Assembly (NCBI GenBank): GCA_030765065.1
Contig: CM060978.1
Span: 219,933,498 to 219,997,497 of the forward strand
DNA from: Deroplatys truncata
Lineage: Eukaryota; Arthropoda; Insecta; Mantodea; Mantidae
Direction of reading: 5' to 3'
Length of the DNA stretch: 64,000 nucleotides
Shown: positions 24,117-35,755 of the stretch, piece after piece
How positions within the stretch are numbered: position 1 is the stretch's first letter
Layout: each line of letters opens with the position of its first letter
Made by a program: the position numbers and the translations under genes
Notes under the pieces: generated by a model
The model's input: only the letters and a program-made list of their open reading frames with translations
The model's database searches: none
What the model was told of the DNA's origin: nothing

Positions 24117-24495
24117 GTGAAGATTTAGGAAAGGACTGACATTGGAACCAAGATATTGCAACTTGTTCAAGGAACAGACTTTCGGAAACAATGAAAGCAT
24201 CCTTTCCAACAGGGTGTGCACCATAAACCTTTTAGGCTGACATGCGGTCGATAAAATTCCAACAAAACCTCCATCATCTAATCTAATGCTGTAATGTGTA
24301 GATAACTCACCTCCCATCCCTCGTACGGTCTTTTGACGTGTGCAGACCAATCATAAGGCCGTCAATGACTCGCTATCGCTGTTGTGTACGTTCTATGTAC
24401 TGATGGTGGCTTGTAGCTAACTTGAAGCTAACTGCTTGAGAATTCCTTAGCCTAGTTAACATTGTCACTGGAGGCACCGCTCCTGCGAGAATTTC
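24117..24495. other. No recognisable feature
   Basis: Unassigned spacer. Confidence 0.4.
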
Positions 24496-24535
24496 CACAG
24501 CAGTTAAAGAGCGTCCAAAAATAAAACTCAACTTT
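24496..24535 (+). repeat. 3' end scrap of SINE family C
   Basis: GTTAAAGAGCGTCCAAAAAT followed by AAAACTCAACTTTATTT matches the 3' ends of the SINEs at 37325-37612, 41158-41375 and 44467-44766. Only the tail is present. Confidence 0.6.
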
Positions 24536-25289
24536 ATTTTTGAGAAAACTTAATAATTTTGGCAACTAGTGACTTATCTGTTAGAAATGATGCTGATTAA
24601 CGGGAATGCGTGTAAAGATATGTGCATACTTTTTGAGTACCTACGTATGCATCATGAAAAATATTCTACAGTGCCCTTAAATGTCCACAGTACTGCTTGA
24701 TACTCTCAATACTTCATACTCCTACATAATTTTGAGTATTAGGGTATTGCACTATCATGCTTTACCCTCATTTTCCTCTATGTAAATGCCTCATTGAACT
24801 TACTTTCTCCAGAAGATGGATGCGCTGTTTTATGTATTTCAGGTAAGACTAGAAGTTACAATGTGAACCATTTTATACTCTCCGCATTGTTTATTGGCGA
24901 TGCATTATTCGGAGTTTGGTCTGCCGGGGGAGTATTGTGGCATTTTCTACTCCACTCATCGTCTGTCGGTGCATGGAAGATATATCCTTTCGGCATTCCG
25001 GCTGGTAAGTTTCTCTAAGAGGCAGGAGTTAGCCCGCATGAGTGATGCATCAAGGATCAACTACGCCGATGACGTCAGATGACATGAGCGACAAATTCGA
25101 GCATCACGAGGACGGCTGGCACCTGGGTAAACGAAGCTGAGTCCGGCAGAAGGAAGTGAGGGTAGGAAAATTCTATACTTTTGGACTATTCAAAATTATT
25201 ACACATTCTGTTCTTAACTATTCACAAAATTCTTTTTCTCGCAATTTCGCAGTACGCGTTAGATAAGTGGGTGGCATAAATTCTAATCA
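24536..25289. other. No recognisable feature
   Basis: Unassigned DNA. It is slightly GC-richer at 25020-25150, but I recognise no repeat or coding motif. Confidence 0.4.
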
Positions 25290-25324
25290 TGCAACGAGTA
25301 TTGAAAAGTCTAAACCCTTAAAAC

Positions 25325-25935
25325 TTTACAATGAAGGGTTTTAAGGCTCCTGAATCCATTTTTAGAAAAAGGTCTGCATGTGTGGATGTGTGTGGGAATG
25401 ACGAAGTGCCTCTATCTATGAACAGTATAATTCAAAAGCCAGATAAATACCAAACTTCAAATTTAAGTTTTGTATATTCCAAAGATTTTCAACAAGGTCC
25501 CGCAACTCCAACTTACCCTTTATATGAAAAATTTGTCATTATTGTCTATTTTCTCAAAAATGGCTTTAACGATTATGATTAAAACACCATATTTAACATA
25601 TTCTTATGTCAAAATTTACACGCTGAATTTGCTGGGAATACCCTATGAAGTCCTCTCCATTCTGAATGACTTTTGTATAATTGATAAACCTTAAGAGATT
25701 TCGCTATTTGTTTCTGGTGGTCATGCAAAGAAAACGGAATTTTAAAGCCATCTCGTAGCGACCTGCTCTTAAAAGATTAAGCCTACTTATCCCCCTAATT
25801 CCCTTATACCTACAAGGAAATATATAATAAAACCATTTTACAAATTTTAATCTCGATTAACATAAGTAGATGGAACAGTAAGATTTTGTAATAATAGTGA
25901 ATTTACAAACGGATCACACTAACGCCAGAAAGCTA
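25325..25935 (+). mobile_element. Family H element, old, partial
   Basis: Diverged copy. The GAATCCATTTTTAGAAAAAG block, a GTGTGGATGTGTGTG remnant at about 25380-25395, the CAGATAAATACCAAACTT segment and the ATTAACATAAGTAGATGGA 3' block occur in family order. Both termini are eroded. Confidence 0.7.
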
Positions 25936-26454
25936 AAAATAAATAAATACGTGTTTCGGAATAACTGCTGTATTTGTATAAACATCTTATCCACTAATTC
26001 TTTTGTGCATAAATATTAACTGTGGAAACGCTAATTCAGTACCTACACATAAAGGAGACAAGTTAGCCGATGTCAAGAACAGGAACACATGGCTTTCAAG
26101 GTAAGCTCATGTCTGATTTATTTCAAACAAATCTACTCTGGTATTACCTCGTATTGTCACCTTGATATCTTATCAGTAATAGATAGTGAACTGATCCTGG
26201 TAGTTTTATTAGCTTTGGGAATATTTACTGCACCTTTTATGATGTTGCGAAATTTCATTTCTGGTCATGTTTTCTCTTTTACTGTCCGTAAAGCATTTTA
26301 TCTCTCCTGAATATGAGTAATAAATGAGATTTGTCCTAACGCAAATATTTAGCCAATTATTATTTATCTTTTGATTTTGCTGCATAAAGTTTGGACCGAT
26401 ACGATTAATCTGTTAATAGGCGATACAAAGACATTTTTCAAAATTAATTAATAA
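25936..26454. other. No recognisable feature
   Basis: AT-rich spacer. The frame at 26089-26310 is hydrophobic but has no supporting gene structure. Confidence 0.4.
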
Positions 26455-26890
26455 TAAAATTGTCCCTCCACACAAGCCGTATGTAAGCTTAAGTTGTAAA
26501 ATTCGAATCAGACTTATACATTCAATGCCATGGCCTGGATTTGAAGTATGGATCATCGGCTTACTGTGTCGCTGCTCTAACTATCTGAGTTACCATGGTA
26601 ACGTGTCGTCACGCCATTAAATTCTCCAACTAATTCATACTTTTTCCTATAATCCATAAGACGTTCTCAACCGGTTTTACAGTTAAACACTATTACGTCA
26701 ATCAATGATAATGTATTGTTCTTCCACACATGCCATGCCTTGATTTAGTGGAAGAATTTAGTATGGTGCCGGCATGTTGCCATGGCAACTGAATTGTTTA
26801 GAAGAGGGGTAAGCTATGCCGAAGATCCGTGGTTCGCATTTCGATTATGACGTTGAATTTTTCAGTCTGATTCAAACTTTCCATTTTATA
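26455..26890. repeat. Inverted pair of tRNA-like SINE heads (diverged fold-back)
   Basis: The left arm (about 26455-26600) carries a minus-strand tRNA-like head, with ATTCAATGCCATGG and CTAACTATCTGAGTTACCAT. The right arm (about 26770-26880) carries the same head on the plus strand, ending TTGAATTTTTCAGTCTGATT. The arms are imperfect reverse complements. The CACACAAGCCGTATG tail remnant at 26470 and the CTTCCACACATGCCATG centre match the better preserved fold-back at 60616-61368. It is older and more decayed than that copy. Confidence 0.65.
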
Positions 26891-27313
26891 AAGTAGTATT
26901 ACGTACTATTCAATTTGTTCAAGACAATATTTTAAAATTCTGTCCACTTTAAAACCACTGACATTAAATAAAACTTTAAAATGCAGTAACAGAAGTGCTG
27001 TTCAGAGCCTGGAAGCGGCATAGATATCAGATAATTGTTTATGCATTGAGAATTTTGTTATTTCAATAGCATTATTTCAATATTTATACATATAATGTAT
27101 TTTTGTGGCAATTTAATACAATTGCGGAATAATTAACTGAAGTTTGTTGTCTGTATGATGGAATAGCTGATGAATTGTTTACTCCCTTGACCTTTTTCCT
27201 TAAGAACCCCTTTTCGTCACACTTCAGCATTTGGTATTTTACGAGTATAAACAGGAATTTGTGTTGGAGTAAATGAATTGCAATTGGTGCATGAACTTGG
27301 ATCCGTTTCAGAC

Positions 27314-27316
<3 letters not shown>
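26891..27316. other. No recognisable feature
   Basis: AT-rich spacer before the AAT microsatellite. Confidence 0.45.
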
Positions 27317-27401
<85 letters not shown>

Positions 27402-27402
27402 T
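27317..27402. repeat. (AAT)n microsatellite
   Basis: About 28 AAT/TAA triplets. It abuts the 3' end of the minus-strand LINE at 27403-28700, so it may be an expanded version of that element's triplet tail. Confidence 0.95.
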
Positions 27403-28700
27403 TTATTTGAGCACTAAGTTATTACATATTTAGACTGCCTTCCCTATTTGGCCCTGGCCACTAGGATGAGCAGTCATTGTGAATTACAGTTACATGTTGA
27501 TACATTTACTAGTTCTTTTATTTATTTTTGTTTACATTATTTTTCCTCTTTTAACCATCCATATCCATTTATTTTTCGTTAAGTATTTACCCATATTTTT
27601 ACAGTTTTTATCTATTGTATGTATATCTTTATTCCTATTCATTCCATACCATAAACTTTCTTTTCTCCAAATCTCTGTTTCTTTGCATTAAAATATATGT
27701 TGTATATCTTTCCTTCCCCCACATAATGGACATTCACCTTGTGTGCATAGCCGTTTTGCTTCCCTTTTAGCCTCCATATTCCTGCCCTTAACCATGCTAT
27801 GCCTCCTCTTTCTTCTTTATTTGTGTTGTCAACATATTTCTCTCTTTCCCAGTGTTTTTTTTATATTAACATAAAAAATCAAAGATCTCTTCTGAGTTAT
27901 CTGACTAAATAATTGTTGTATCTCGATGTCCTCAAATCTTCTTCTAATACTCTTCCAAAAACCTTTGTGATTTGCATCTCTTTTCCTCCAAACATCTCCC
28001 ATGCCATTATTCTCAAGGTTATTTCTTAGTTCATTTACCCAGCCCATATTTTTTAAGCCAGTTTCTTGGTATTTTAGACATTGTTGTAATAAATTATTGT
28101 AATCAAAATTCAAGATGCTGTACCAATATTTCAAGGTTCTCTTCATAACCATTACTTTTCTTGTTACTCGTCCATTTCAATTTGAGCCACTTCATTTGCT
28201 GTAGCTGTTGGCAACCCTAGTACTTCCTTACAAAATATTCTGTGAACCATGTCCACCACTTTCCACCCATTTTCAAGCCCCCCATATTTCAATCCCATAT
28301 AACATTCGTGCCTCAACCGCTGTTATATAATCTTTCCAACCATTTCATCTCCAGCTCTGGCATTTAAATAAACATTGTCTAAGAGCTGTCATTGCTGCTC
28401 TCCCCTTTGCCAGAGCTGATCTCTTCTGTTTCTCCCATTTACCTCCTTCATCTATATTTATCCCTAAGTAGGTACAGTCTCGCACCACCTTATATTCATT
28501 TCTCCCTTTACTCCATCTCTCTTGCTTACCCAATTTCCCTCCTTTCTTAAACACTATAATATGTGTTTTCTTTTCATTTACATTTAGTCCCCATTCTATA
28601 CAGTATTTATCTATTTCTTGTAAGGACAATTTTAGTCCATTTACTGTAATGGATGCCACTACTAAGTCATCTGCAAAGAGGAGACCAGGTATCTGTACAG
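27403..28700 (-). pseudogene. LINE 3' portion: reverse transcriptase palm to zinc motif
   Basis: Reading the minus strand, IPGLLFADDLVVAS carries the FADD polymerase active site at 28666-28677. The thumb-side segment NEKKTHIIVFKKGG and CTYLGINIDEGGKW follow (frame 28345-28659). Further on come EARMLYGIEIWG, the long frame KYWYSILNFDYNNLLQQCLK (27829-28152) and finally ECPLCGGRKDIQHIF near 27715, a CxxC..H zinc-binding motif. This is the C-terminal half of a non-LTR retrotransposon ORF2 with the endonuclease and finger domains truncated. Frameshifts near 28340, 28280 and 27835 inactivate it. The enzyme class copies element RNA into DNA at nicked target sites. Confidence 0.87.
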
Positions 28701-28976
28701 ACAGTTATAGTAAAACTTTAGCACTCCCTTAGGGCAATGAAAGTCTTCTTTTCGCTTCAATTCTGATACATTAAAAAACCTAACATTTGATCTTTCTAGA
28801 GGTTGAACGAGTTCCCATTAGACTAGAATCAGGCTGTTGCTAGTATTTTAGATATCATAGTAATTGTGTGCTGGATTTAGCATGATTACGGTAATATACG
28901 TAACATTGCCATTTGCATTTGCTATATTGAAATTAGAAATAAAATAAAGTGAAGCACTAATAAAATGATGTACATA
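28701..28976. other. No recognisable feature
   Basis: Short AT-rich spacer between a LINE and a Penelope-like fragment. Confidence 0.4.
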
Positions 28977-29025
28977 CTGAGGCTTTCACGGCCGGCGTCA
29001 TAACAAATAAATGAACAGGTGTTTA

Positions 29026-29370
29026 CAAAGTGCCCTGTAACTGCGGGGAGGTTTACATAGGCACTACTATGCGCAGCGTGGCCACGAGACTGAAAGAACA
29101 CGAGCGTCACAGCAGATTGGGACAAACAGAAAAATCATCCGTGGCGGAACACTCGCTATTATTCGGCCATGACATGAGCTTCAAAGAAACGGAAGTTTTA
29201 TCTACAACTACAAACTACCATGCTCGATTGTAGAGGGAGGGCATTGAAATATATAAACACAAAAACAATTTTAACCGGAAAGAAGAAGCTCTCCGTGTGC
29301 ATAAAGCCTGGACATCTATCTTGGAGAAACACGTACACAAAAATAGCAGACATAATAATACCTCGCCAAA
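29026..29370 (+). pseudogene. GIY-YIG endonuclease domain of a Penelope-like element
   Basis: The frame reads PCNCGEVYIGTTMRSVATRL, then EHERHSRLGQTEKSSVAEHS, LLFGHDMSFKETEVLST and, after a stop near 29230, EGIEIYKHKNNFNRKEEALR with AWTSILE. The GEVYIG block corresponds to the YIG half of the GIY-YIG motif. The Arg of ATRLKEH and the downstream EGIEIYKH helix are the expected catalytic neighbourhood. In the family this domain nicks the target for reverse transcription. The stop in place of a residue between HARL and REGIEIYK, and the missing polymerase, make it non-functional. Confidence 0.83.
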
Positions 29371-29512
29371 CCCACCCACTCCCAGAGAAGCGAGCCAATC
29401 CCTGCAAAGGACCTCACAATAAGCCCCGCCCATGCCCACTATATAAGAGCGCCATCCTCCGGTCTGAATCTGAATCAGACTCCGACCACCGCAGACACTG
29501 AATCACTTCCCC

Positions 29513-29547
29513 CTGAAGATGCCAAGCGCTGTATTTGGCGAAACGTC
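29513..29547 (+). ncRNA. Candidate hammerhead-like core in the Penelope tail
   Basis: The motif order fits a hammerhead ribozyme core: CTGAAGA (29513-29519), a stem GCCAA/TTGGC closing an 8-9 base loop, then GAAAC and the GTC triplet (29540-29547). Hammerhead motifs are known in Penelope-like elements. I cannot find convincing pairing for stem I around it, so activity of this copy is doubtful. Confidence 0.35.
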
Positions 29548-31379
29548 TGTATCTACGATGCCTTCTAGACCACGGCCTACAAGCCCGGATAGTTGTAATT
29601 CATTTATTAGTTAACAAAATAACTTTTTATCTTGCTGTATTTCTCTAAATTATTAAACACAAGTATCAGTCATGTCTTGATTTATTTTTATTGAATATTC
29701 AGGCAAAGTAAAGTATCTCTGTATCTCATAGTTAAAGGGCTTCAGCTTTTGCCTTAATGCTTGTAAGCAGACTAAACATTCGGGATAAGTTAACAACCAA
29801 TGTATGTACAACCTTACTACAGAGTTCCGTAAACACAGAACGTTGATGTAAATAAAGACACCAATCCGCAGCCTTATTTGCTACTGTAAATACTGCACAG
29901 TCTAGTGATGGTGCAAAATGAAGTAGTACGCATACATCGGAATGAGAGACAAGTATTCTACCTCTAGTCACGAAGCGGAATGTACATGGTCTCACAGGTA
30001 AACAACACCCCAATGCACCGCTACCTTACTCAACCCTACTCGATGTACACTAAACTTCACTTCATACTTAAGTTGCCCCGGATCTTTAGTTTGCTTATAA
30101 GCGTTCGGGCTATATATTTATACCCATTCGTTCCTTCATTCAAAGTTAAAATAAGGACGTTCCTAACTTAAAACAAAAGATACCAAAGTACTGTCTTTGA
30201 AATTAAGTATTTCCCGCAATGCGGCAACTAAAGCTACGCTGCAATCGCGCTAGATTTCAGAGATCTGCAACATTCTACTCTGGAATAATGACTCGCATTA
30301 TCCAACAAGAAGAGAAACGCGCGGTTGCCAAACGTTTTTTTTTTCCAAAAGTCAGTTTGTTTGAGAAACATGCATAAATAAAATGTTACATTAAAACGGA
30401 AGTAATCATTTAAGTATTATAATACATCAGTTTACTATTGCCTTTTTATAGGAATTTTAATGTATTGATTTTTCATTTTTCTTTGGAACGTATTGTAAAA
30501 CTAAATTCAGATTTTATTGATATTCTAGGTACAACTTAATCACCTACAGAGAAATTACAGTTTTATGCTTTAATAATTATTTCCATAATACTAGTTGTTA
30601 AACATTTTCTCTGTGTTGTTTCCTGATTTCAAATAAGAATTTATACATAAAGCTGTGTTATATGAGAACAAGGTGAAAGAATTATATTTTAATTTCACAC
30701 TGTTCTGCATCCCTCCAAATCCTAAATTGTCCCTTTATTGCCACTCATTTCTCTCGTTCTTCACTTATGATCACACCAGCCAGAATACACGTTTTCTTTT
30801 TTTCAACTAAGAGTTTTTTGTATAAAATATTTCATTGAATACCATCAAATTACCTATATATTCTTTTTAGTAAATTATTTATTACAACTTAAGAGACATT
30901 AATCTATTTTCTCTGGTATAAGTGAATGATTTATTTCAAAAGCCTCCAGCTCTACAGTTTTCATATCTTGTAAAAACGAAAACCATTTCGTCTTTAAAAG
31001 AAATGAAAATATTGATATATTCATTGCTGAAGACACTCAATTCTCTTCGAAAGCGGACATAAACTTTTTAGAGCATTACTTTTTCGCGTTTCAAAATTTG
31101 AATGCTTAACAGACACAGGACTGTTTGTTTACATCATATTAGTAGTGGTAAATATTAGCAATAAATGTTTTAAGTTTAGAAACTAGCAATTAAATACGAA
31201 GTTTAGGTTGAGAAAATAGTTAATTGTTTAAGCAATATGCTCAAATATTGCGCTAACCGCGACAATATGTACCCTTTGCCTTAGCTCACGACAAACAAAA
31301 GGACGAACACTTCATATGTCAAAATGTATAGCTTAAAATGTGATAAAGTTAAAGGAAAAGGAGTGAATATTCCATCATA

Positions 31380-31780
31380 ATTTCGTCAGAAAGCTTTTAT
31401 TTGACATAAATAGTATATTTTACGCAGATCTACATATTTCCTGTATTATGATCCCTCTCTCTATCTTTCTCTTTCTCTCTCTCTTTCTCTCAAAGTTCTC
31501 GAATCTTGAATTCACTGAGAACGAAGAAGTTTTATAAGCGTTTAAGGAAAATTCAATTACACCTTTCATTTGTCGTGCTATTATCTCAAATATTGATAAA
31601 ACAGTATTTTATAACAGAAATTTTATAAAATAAAAACTGAGACTTTTTCTATGTGTAAAAGGGTATTTTTGGTGGAATGTATTTCTTGAAAATCATCGTT
31701 GTGTCCATAAAAGCAGTCCCAGGTAAGTATGAAGTTTGTATTTAACAGACTTTCCTTTTTTTTCTTTCTTTCATTGTTTA
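31380..31780 (-). mobile_element. Family H element, very old trace
   Basis: Family blocks appear in reverse order with heavy decay: ATTTGACATAAATAGTATAT, TTGAATTCACTGAGAACGAAG, TCATTTGTCGTGCTATTATC and a final AGTATGAAGTTTGTATTTAAC. A CT-rich run has expanded within it. The assignment rests on block order only. Confidence 0.4.
31446..31492. repeat. CT-rich low-complexity run
   Basis: Imperfect (CT)n/(CTTT)n tract. Confidence 0.85.
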
Positions 31781-32505
31781 TTTGTTTTTTTTTCTTTGCC
31801 TAAGCTTGTATGGGCATGCTGATTGAAATGTGCGCGCTCGCATAAATCCACAGATTAGCGTTTTTCTAAAAGTGCTCTGTTTCTTATTCAAGGACCTTTA
31901 AAACTGGAACTGAATGAATTCTGAAAATATGAACAAAATAAGTTTCGGCAATTTTCACAAACTGTTCTGGATTTAGTTAGTTCACTTTGGTACGTTTTGA
32001 TTGGATTAGTTATAAACAAAAATAAAACACTCGCTATTCAACATCAATTATAGGTTTATGTTGAGGACTAATTAAAACCACCTCATGTCGTCATATTTGC
32101 TGACATGTAAAAGAAATGCTGGAAGATAAAATTCCAGCACAGCGGTAGAGTTGATACAAATGTGGTATTTGTTAGTGTGACTAAATATAAATTTTAAATA
32201 TATTTTTATAAAACGTTGTTTTCGGATCCTAAAATGGTTTAAGTAAGAACGATGGGATCAAGCCGAATGTAAAGTTTAAAATGTTGAATGAAATATAAGA
32301 GAAAATGGGGCAGACTTCCATTAAACGTATTGAATAAAATGAAAACAATATATTGAGTGTTTTGAGATATTTAAGCTAATGAACATTACATAAGGAGCGT
32401 AGAACATGACTGGTTTCTTCAAAATCATGTGTTAATCTTATATAGGTAGCCAAGTATAGGAAAATACCATTATTCAAAATCGTTGATAGCTAGTTTTGAA
32501 ATATG

Positions 32506-32509
<4 letters not shown>

Positions 32510-32538
<29 letters not shown>
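32510..32538. repeat. (TA)n microsatellite
   Basis: About 14 uninterrupted TA units. Confidence 0.95.
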
Positions 32539-32541
<3 letters not shown>

Positions 32542-34028
32542 TAACACGACGGTTTGTTCTAGTGCAGAATGTTAAAATTATAAAACATTTAAATGAAGTT
32601 AATTGTAAAACGCAAAGTATTCTATAGAAACTTAATGAAGGTACAAAGTAGTTTCAGATCTCGTTACTTTTGCATTTTGTAGCTAAAACAAACTCTATTT
32701 TCCCACAGAGTTTCAATTTTTGCACGATAATGATCTATTTCTGTTTTTAATTCAGTGCAATTGTAAAACAGTAATTATCTCTTTGAAACTTTATTGTGTG
32801 CTTCAAAGAGTGGTATTCCCTCTTTGTAATGTTTAGCTGGGCCTGATTAACCATCAGGAAATGCAAATGCCACACTGAATTAAAACGTTTCAATTAAACA
32901 AAACCCAATGCTACATACTTGCAATAGAATTAACTGTGTTTCATACAACTGAAGGTACTCTAATGGCAAGGATTTTTTACATTTCAGCAGTTTTATGCTC
33001 GAGAGCATTCATTTGAATTTGCAATTTTAAGGTTCTTGTTTTGGTCTTCTTGAAAATGTAATATTTAGAGTTAGGAGCAGTCAGACGGGGCCCCAGGATC
33101 TGGAACACACGTAGGTCGTAGTAACCCCTTTGTGCTTCCGAGGTGACTCGGAGGAAGGGATGAAGAAGAGATTCGAAGGACGACCAAATGCGGACGACGA
33201 TGTGCCCTAGTAAATATAGGAGAGAATACTAAAATGCGAGGGATGCTAGATATTTCGTTTTCTTAAAACTTAACCCCATGAATTGACACAAAATGCTACT
33301 GTACGATACCCATATGGTGATGTAAGCATACCAAAAATGGTCTCCATTCTTTCAAACAAGGGTTACTTTGCAGCAACGTCACGTTCTAGAAAGTGATCAT
33401 TATCCAAAAAATTACGAGAGTGAAACGTAGAAAACGATTGGCTACAAAGCAATATTGCCAATAAGGTATAGCTATTTATATTACTATTATTCCGACAATG
33501 AACAAAAACCAAAAAATTCTAATATTTCTTTACGAGCGTTCATATTTAAAACAAGGTGTTAACTTATATAATTATCTACAAGCAAAATATAGCTACTACC
33601 TTTTCCTCATACGTCGAAGTGTACTAGTTTCCAGTTTGAAAGTATCATACTTCAGTAGATATTTTCTATATATGTGTTTATCAATACACCTCAGGAGGAG
33701 TGTAACCTTGCAGCCTTTCAGATTACAGGAGTTTAATTCTTTACAAAAATGTAAAAAAGTAAAAAATGTGTAAAATAAATTGTTTAATTTCATCCCGCAA
33801 CATAAGTATATTATTATAATGTATAACTAAAAAATGTGTAACGTAATTTATTTAATTTCACGTCGCAAATACCTATATCATATTGGTGGTGGTGGTATTT
33901 CAAATTGAAGCGCAAAGACGTTATTTCGTTTAGTGACATATACCTATTCTCAAACTTCTAATCGAATTGTCAGAAAACAAAGAGCTTAAAATTGATTGCT
34001 TTTATTACATAAACGATATGTCTGTCTA

Positions 34029-35268
34029 CACTATGTGATCAAAAGTACCCGGACACCCCCACAAACATACGTTTTTCATCTTAGGTGCTTTGTGCTGCCA
34101 CCTACTTCCTGGTAATCATTATCCGTGACCTCAGTAGTCATTAGACATCGTGAAACAGCAGAATAGGACGTTCCGTGGAACTCACGGACTTCGAACGTGG
34201 TCAGGTGATTGGGTGTCACTTGTGTCAGAAGTCTATAAGCGAGATTTCCACACTCCTAAACATCCCTAGGTCCACTGTTTCTGATGTGATAGTGAAGTGG
34301 AAACGTGAAGGGACATGTACAGCACAAAAGCGTACAGGCCGCCCTCGTCTGTTGACTTACAGAGACCGCCGACATTTGAAGAGGGACGTAAAGAGTAATA
34401 GGTAGACATCTATTCAGACCATCACACAGGAATTCCAAACTGCATCAGTATCAACTCCAAGTACTATGACAGTTAGGCGTGAGGTGAGAAACCTTGGATT
34501 CCATGATCGAGCGGCTGCTCATAAGCCACACATCACGCAGGAAAATGCCAAACGACGCCTCGTTTGGTGTAAGGAGCGTCAACATTACACGATTGAACAG
34601 TGGCAAAAAGTTGTGTGGAGTGACGAATCACGGTGCACAATGTGGCGATCCAATGCTAGGGTGTGGGTATGGCGAATGCCCGGTGAACGTCATCTGCCAG
34701 CGTGTGTAGCGCCAACAGTGAAATTCGTAGGTGGTGGTGTTATGATGTGTTCGTGTTTTTCCTGGAAGGGGCTTGCATCCCTTGTTGTTTCGCGTGGCAC
34801 GATCACAGCGCAGACCTACATTGCTATTTTAAACACCTTCTTGGTTCCCACTCTTGAAGAGCAATTCGGGGATGGCGATTGCACCTTTCAACACGATCGA
34901 GCACCTGTTCATACTGCACGGGCTGTGGCGGAGTGGTTACACGACAATAACATCCTTGTAATGGACTGACTGCACACAGTCCTGACTTAAATCCTATAGT
35001 ACACCTTTGGGATGTTTTGGAACGGCGACTTCGTGCCAGACCTCACCAACCTACATTGATACCTCTCCTCATTCCCCACTCCGTGAAGAATGGGCTGGCA
35101 TTCCCCAAAAAAATCTTCCAGCGCCTGATTGAAAGTATGCCTGCGAGAGTGAACGCTGTCATCAAGGCTAAGGGTGGGCCAACACCATATTGACTTCCAG
35201 CATTACCGAAGGAGGGTGCCATGAACTCATTTTTAACCAGGTGTCGGGATACTTTTGAGCATGTAGTG
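34029..35268 (+). mobile_element. Tc1-like transposon, copy 2
   Basis: The left terminus CACTATGTGATCAAAAGTAC and the right terminus (reverse complement CACTACATGCTCAAAAGTAT) continue into CCGGACACC and CCCGACACC. TA flanks lie at 34027-34028 and 35269-35270. The length (1240 bp) matches copy 1 at 19911-21145, and the internal sequence is closely similar over the whole element. Confidence 0.95.
34175..35205 (+). pseudogene. Tc1-type transposase, catalytic Glu lost
   Basis: The ATG at 34175 opens MELTDFERGQVIGCHLCQKS. The helix-turn-helix region, the GRPRLL hook and the catalytic blocks WSDESRC and QHDRAPVHTA follow. A TAG at 34403-34405 replaces a likely Gln codon but the frame continues to 34969. 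There a one-base deletion (ATGGACTGA) truncates it. Beyond the shift the third catalytic position reads SPDLNPIV: the codon at 34999-35001 is GTA (Val), while copy 1 has Glu. The triad is therefore destroyed as well as the frame. The spacing to that position is 34 residues, confirming the DD34E class. Confidence 0.93.
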
Positions 35269-35509
35269 TATATCCTTAATATAAGTTTCAGTACCTAATT
35301 AAAACTTATAATTTCCATACAGTATGCAGCAACGGTTATTTACGCAACTTGTGGCTTTGGGGGGAGATTTTACAGCGTACGGGTTTTGCGTATGATTTTT
35401 ATTTAGAAAGCATAACAAAAAGTTACAATAAATACTTTTAGAAATCAAAATAAAAGGAATAGAGCATATATTTGGATTTAGGTTTAGGGCCCTTATTAGT
35501 CATAAATAT

Positions 35510-35755
35510 ATATTTATTCTTCTTTTATGTTTTGAATGTTCTTTAACCAGATAGGTCATATCAACGTTGAATGATCGAAATGATGCTCAAATGGGCCCGG
35601 AGTCCCCACAGCTTAGAATTTTCCGACATCCATATCCTCAGGATAAGAAAAAACTCCGGGAATATCCTTATCCGGGTAACTCACCCTGAGATTCGAACTG
35701 GGTACCTTTATAATGTAAGGTAGACACGCTACCCCCACACCACAGAAGTGGACTG
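35510..35755 (-). repeat. tRNA-derived SINE family D, copy 1
   Basis: The minus-strand head has box A TGGTGTGGGGGTAGCG and box B AGTTCGAATCTCAGGG. The body has CTCCGGGCCCATTTGAGC-type blocks and a 3' end near ATTCAACG...GACCTATCTGG. The copy at 41990-42225 shares the layout (GTCCTTTAACC, AGGATAAGA, ATTCGAACT blocks). No clear target duplication. Confidence 0.7.

Larger units (their letters stand above)
28977..29600 (+). mobile_element. Penelope-like element, 3' portion
   Basis: It begins around GAGGCTTTCACGGCCGGCG and ends around CTACAAGCCCGGATAGTT. The coding part is a GIY-YIG nuclease remnant (29026-29370), followed by a non-coding tail with CTGAAGATGCCAAGCGCTGT and TTTGGCGAAACGTC. That tail motif typically follows the nuclease in invertebrate Penelope-like elements. 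The reverse transcriptase is missing, so this is a 5'-truncated copy. Confidence 0.75.
29601..34028. other. Quiet AT-rich interval without genes
   Basis: I find no element termini, domains or RNA genes in most of this interval. Exceptions: a weak old family H trace at about 31380-31780, a CT-rich run at 31446-31492, a (TA)n run at 32510-32538, and a GC-richer unassigned patch at about 33080-33220. The frame at 33498-33773 has no recognisable motif. Confidence 0.5.
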
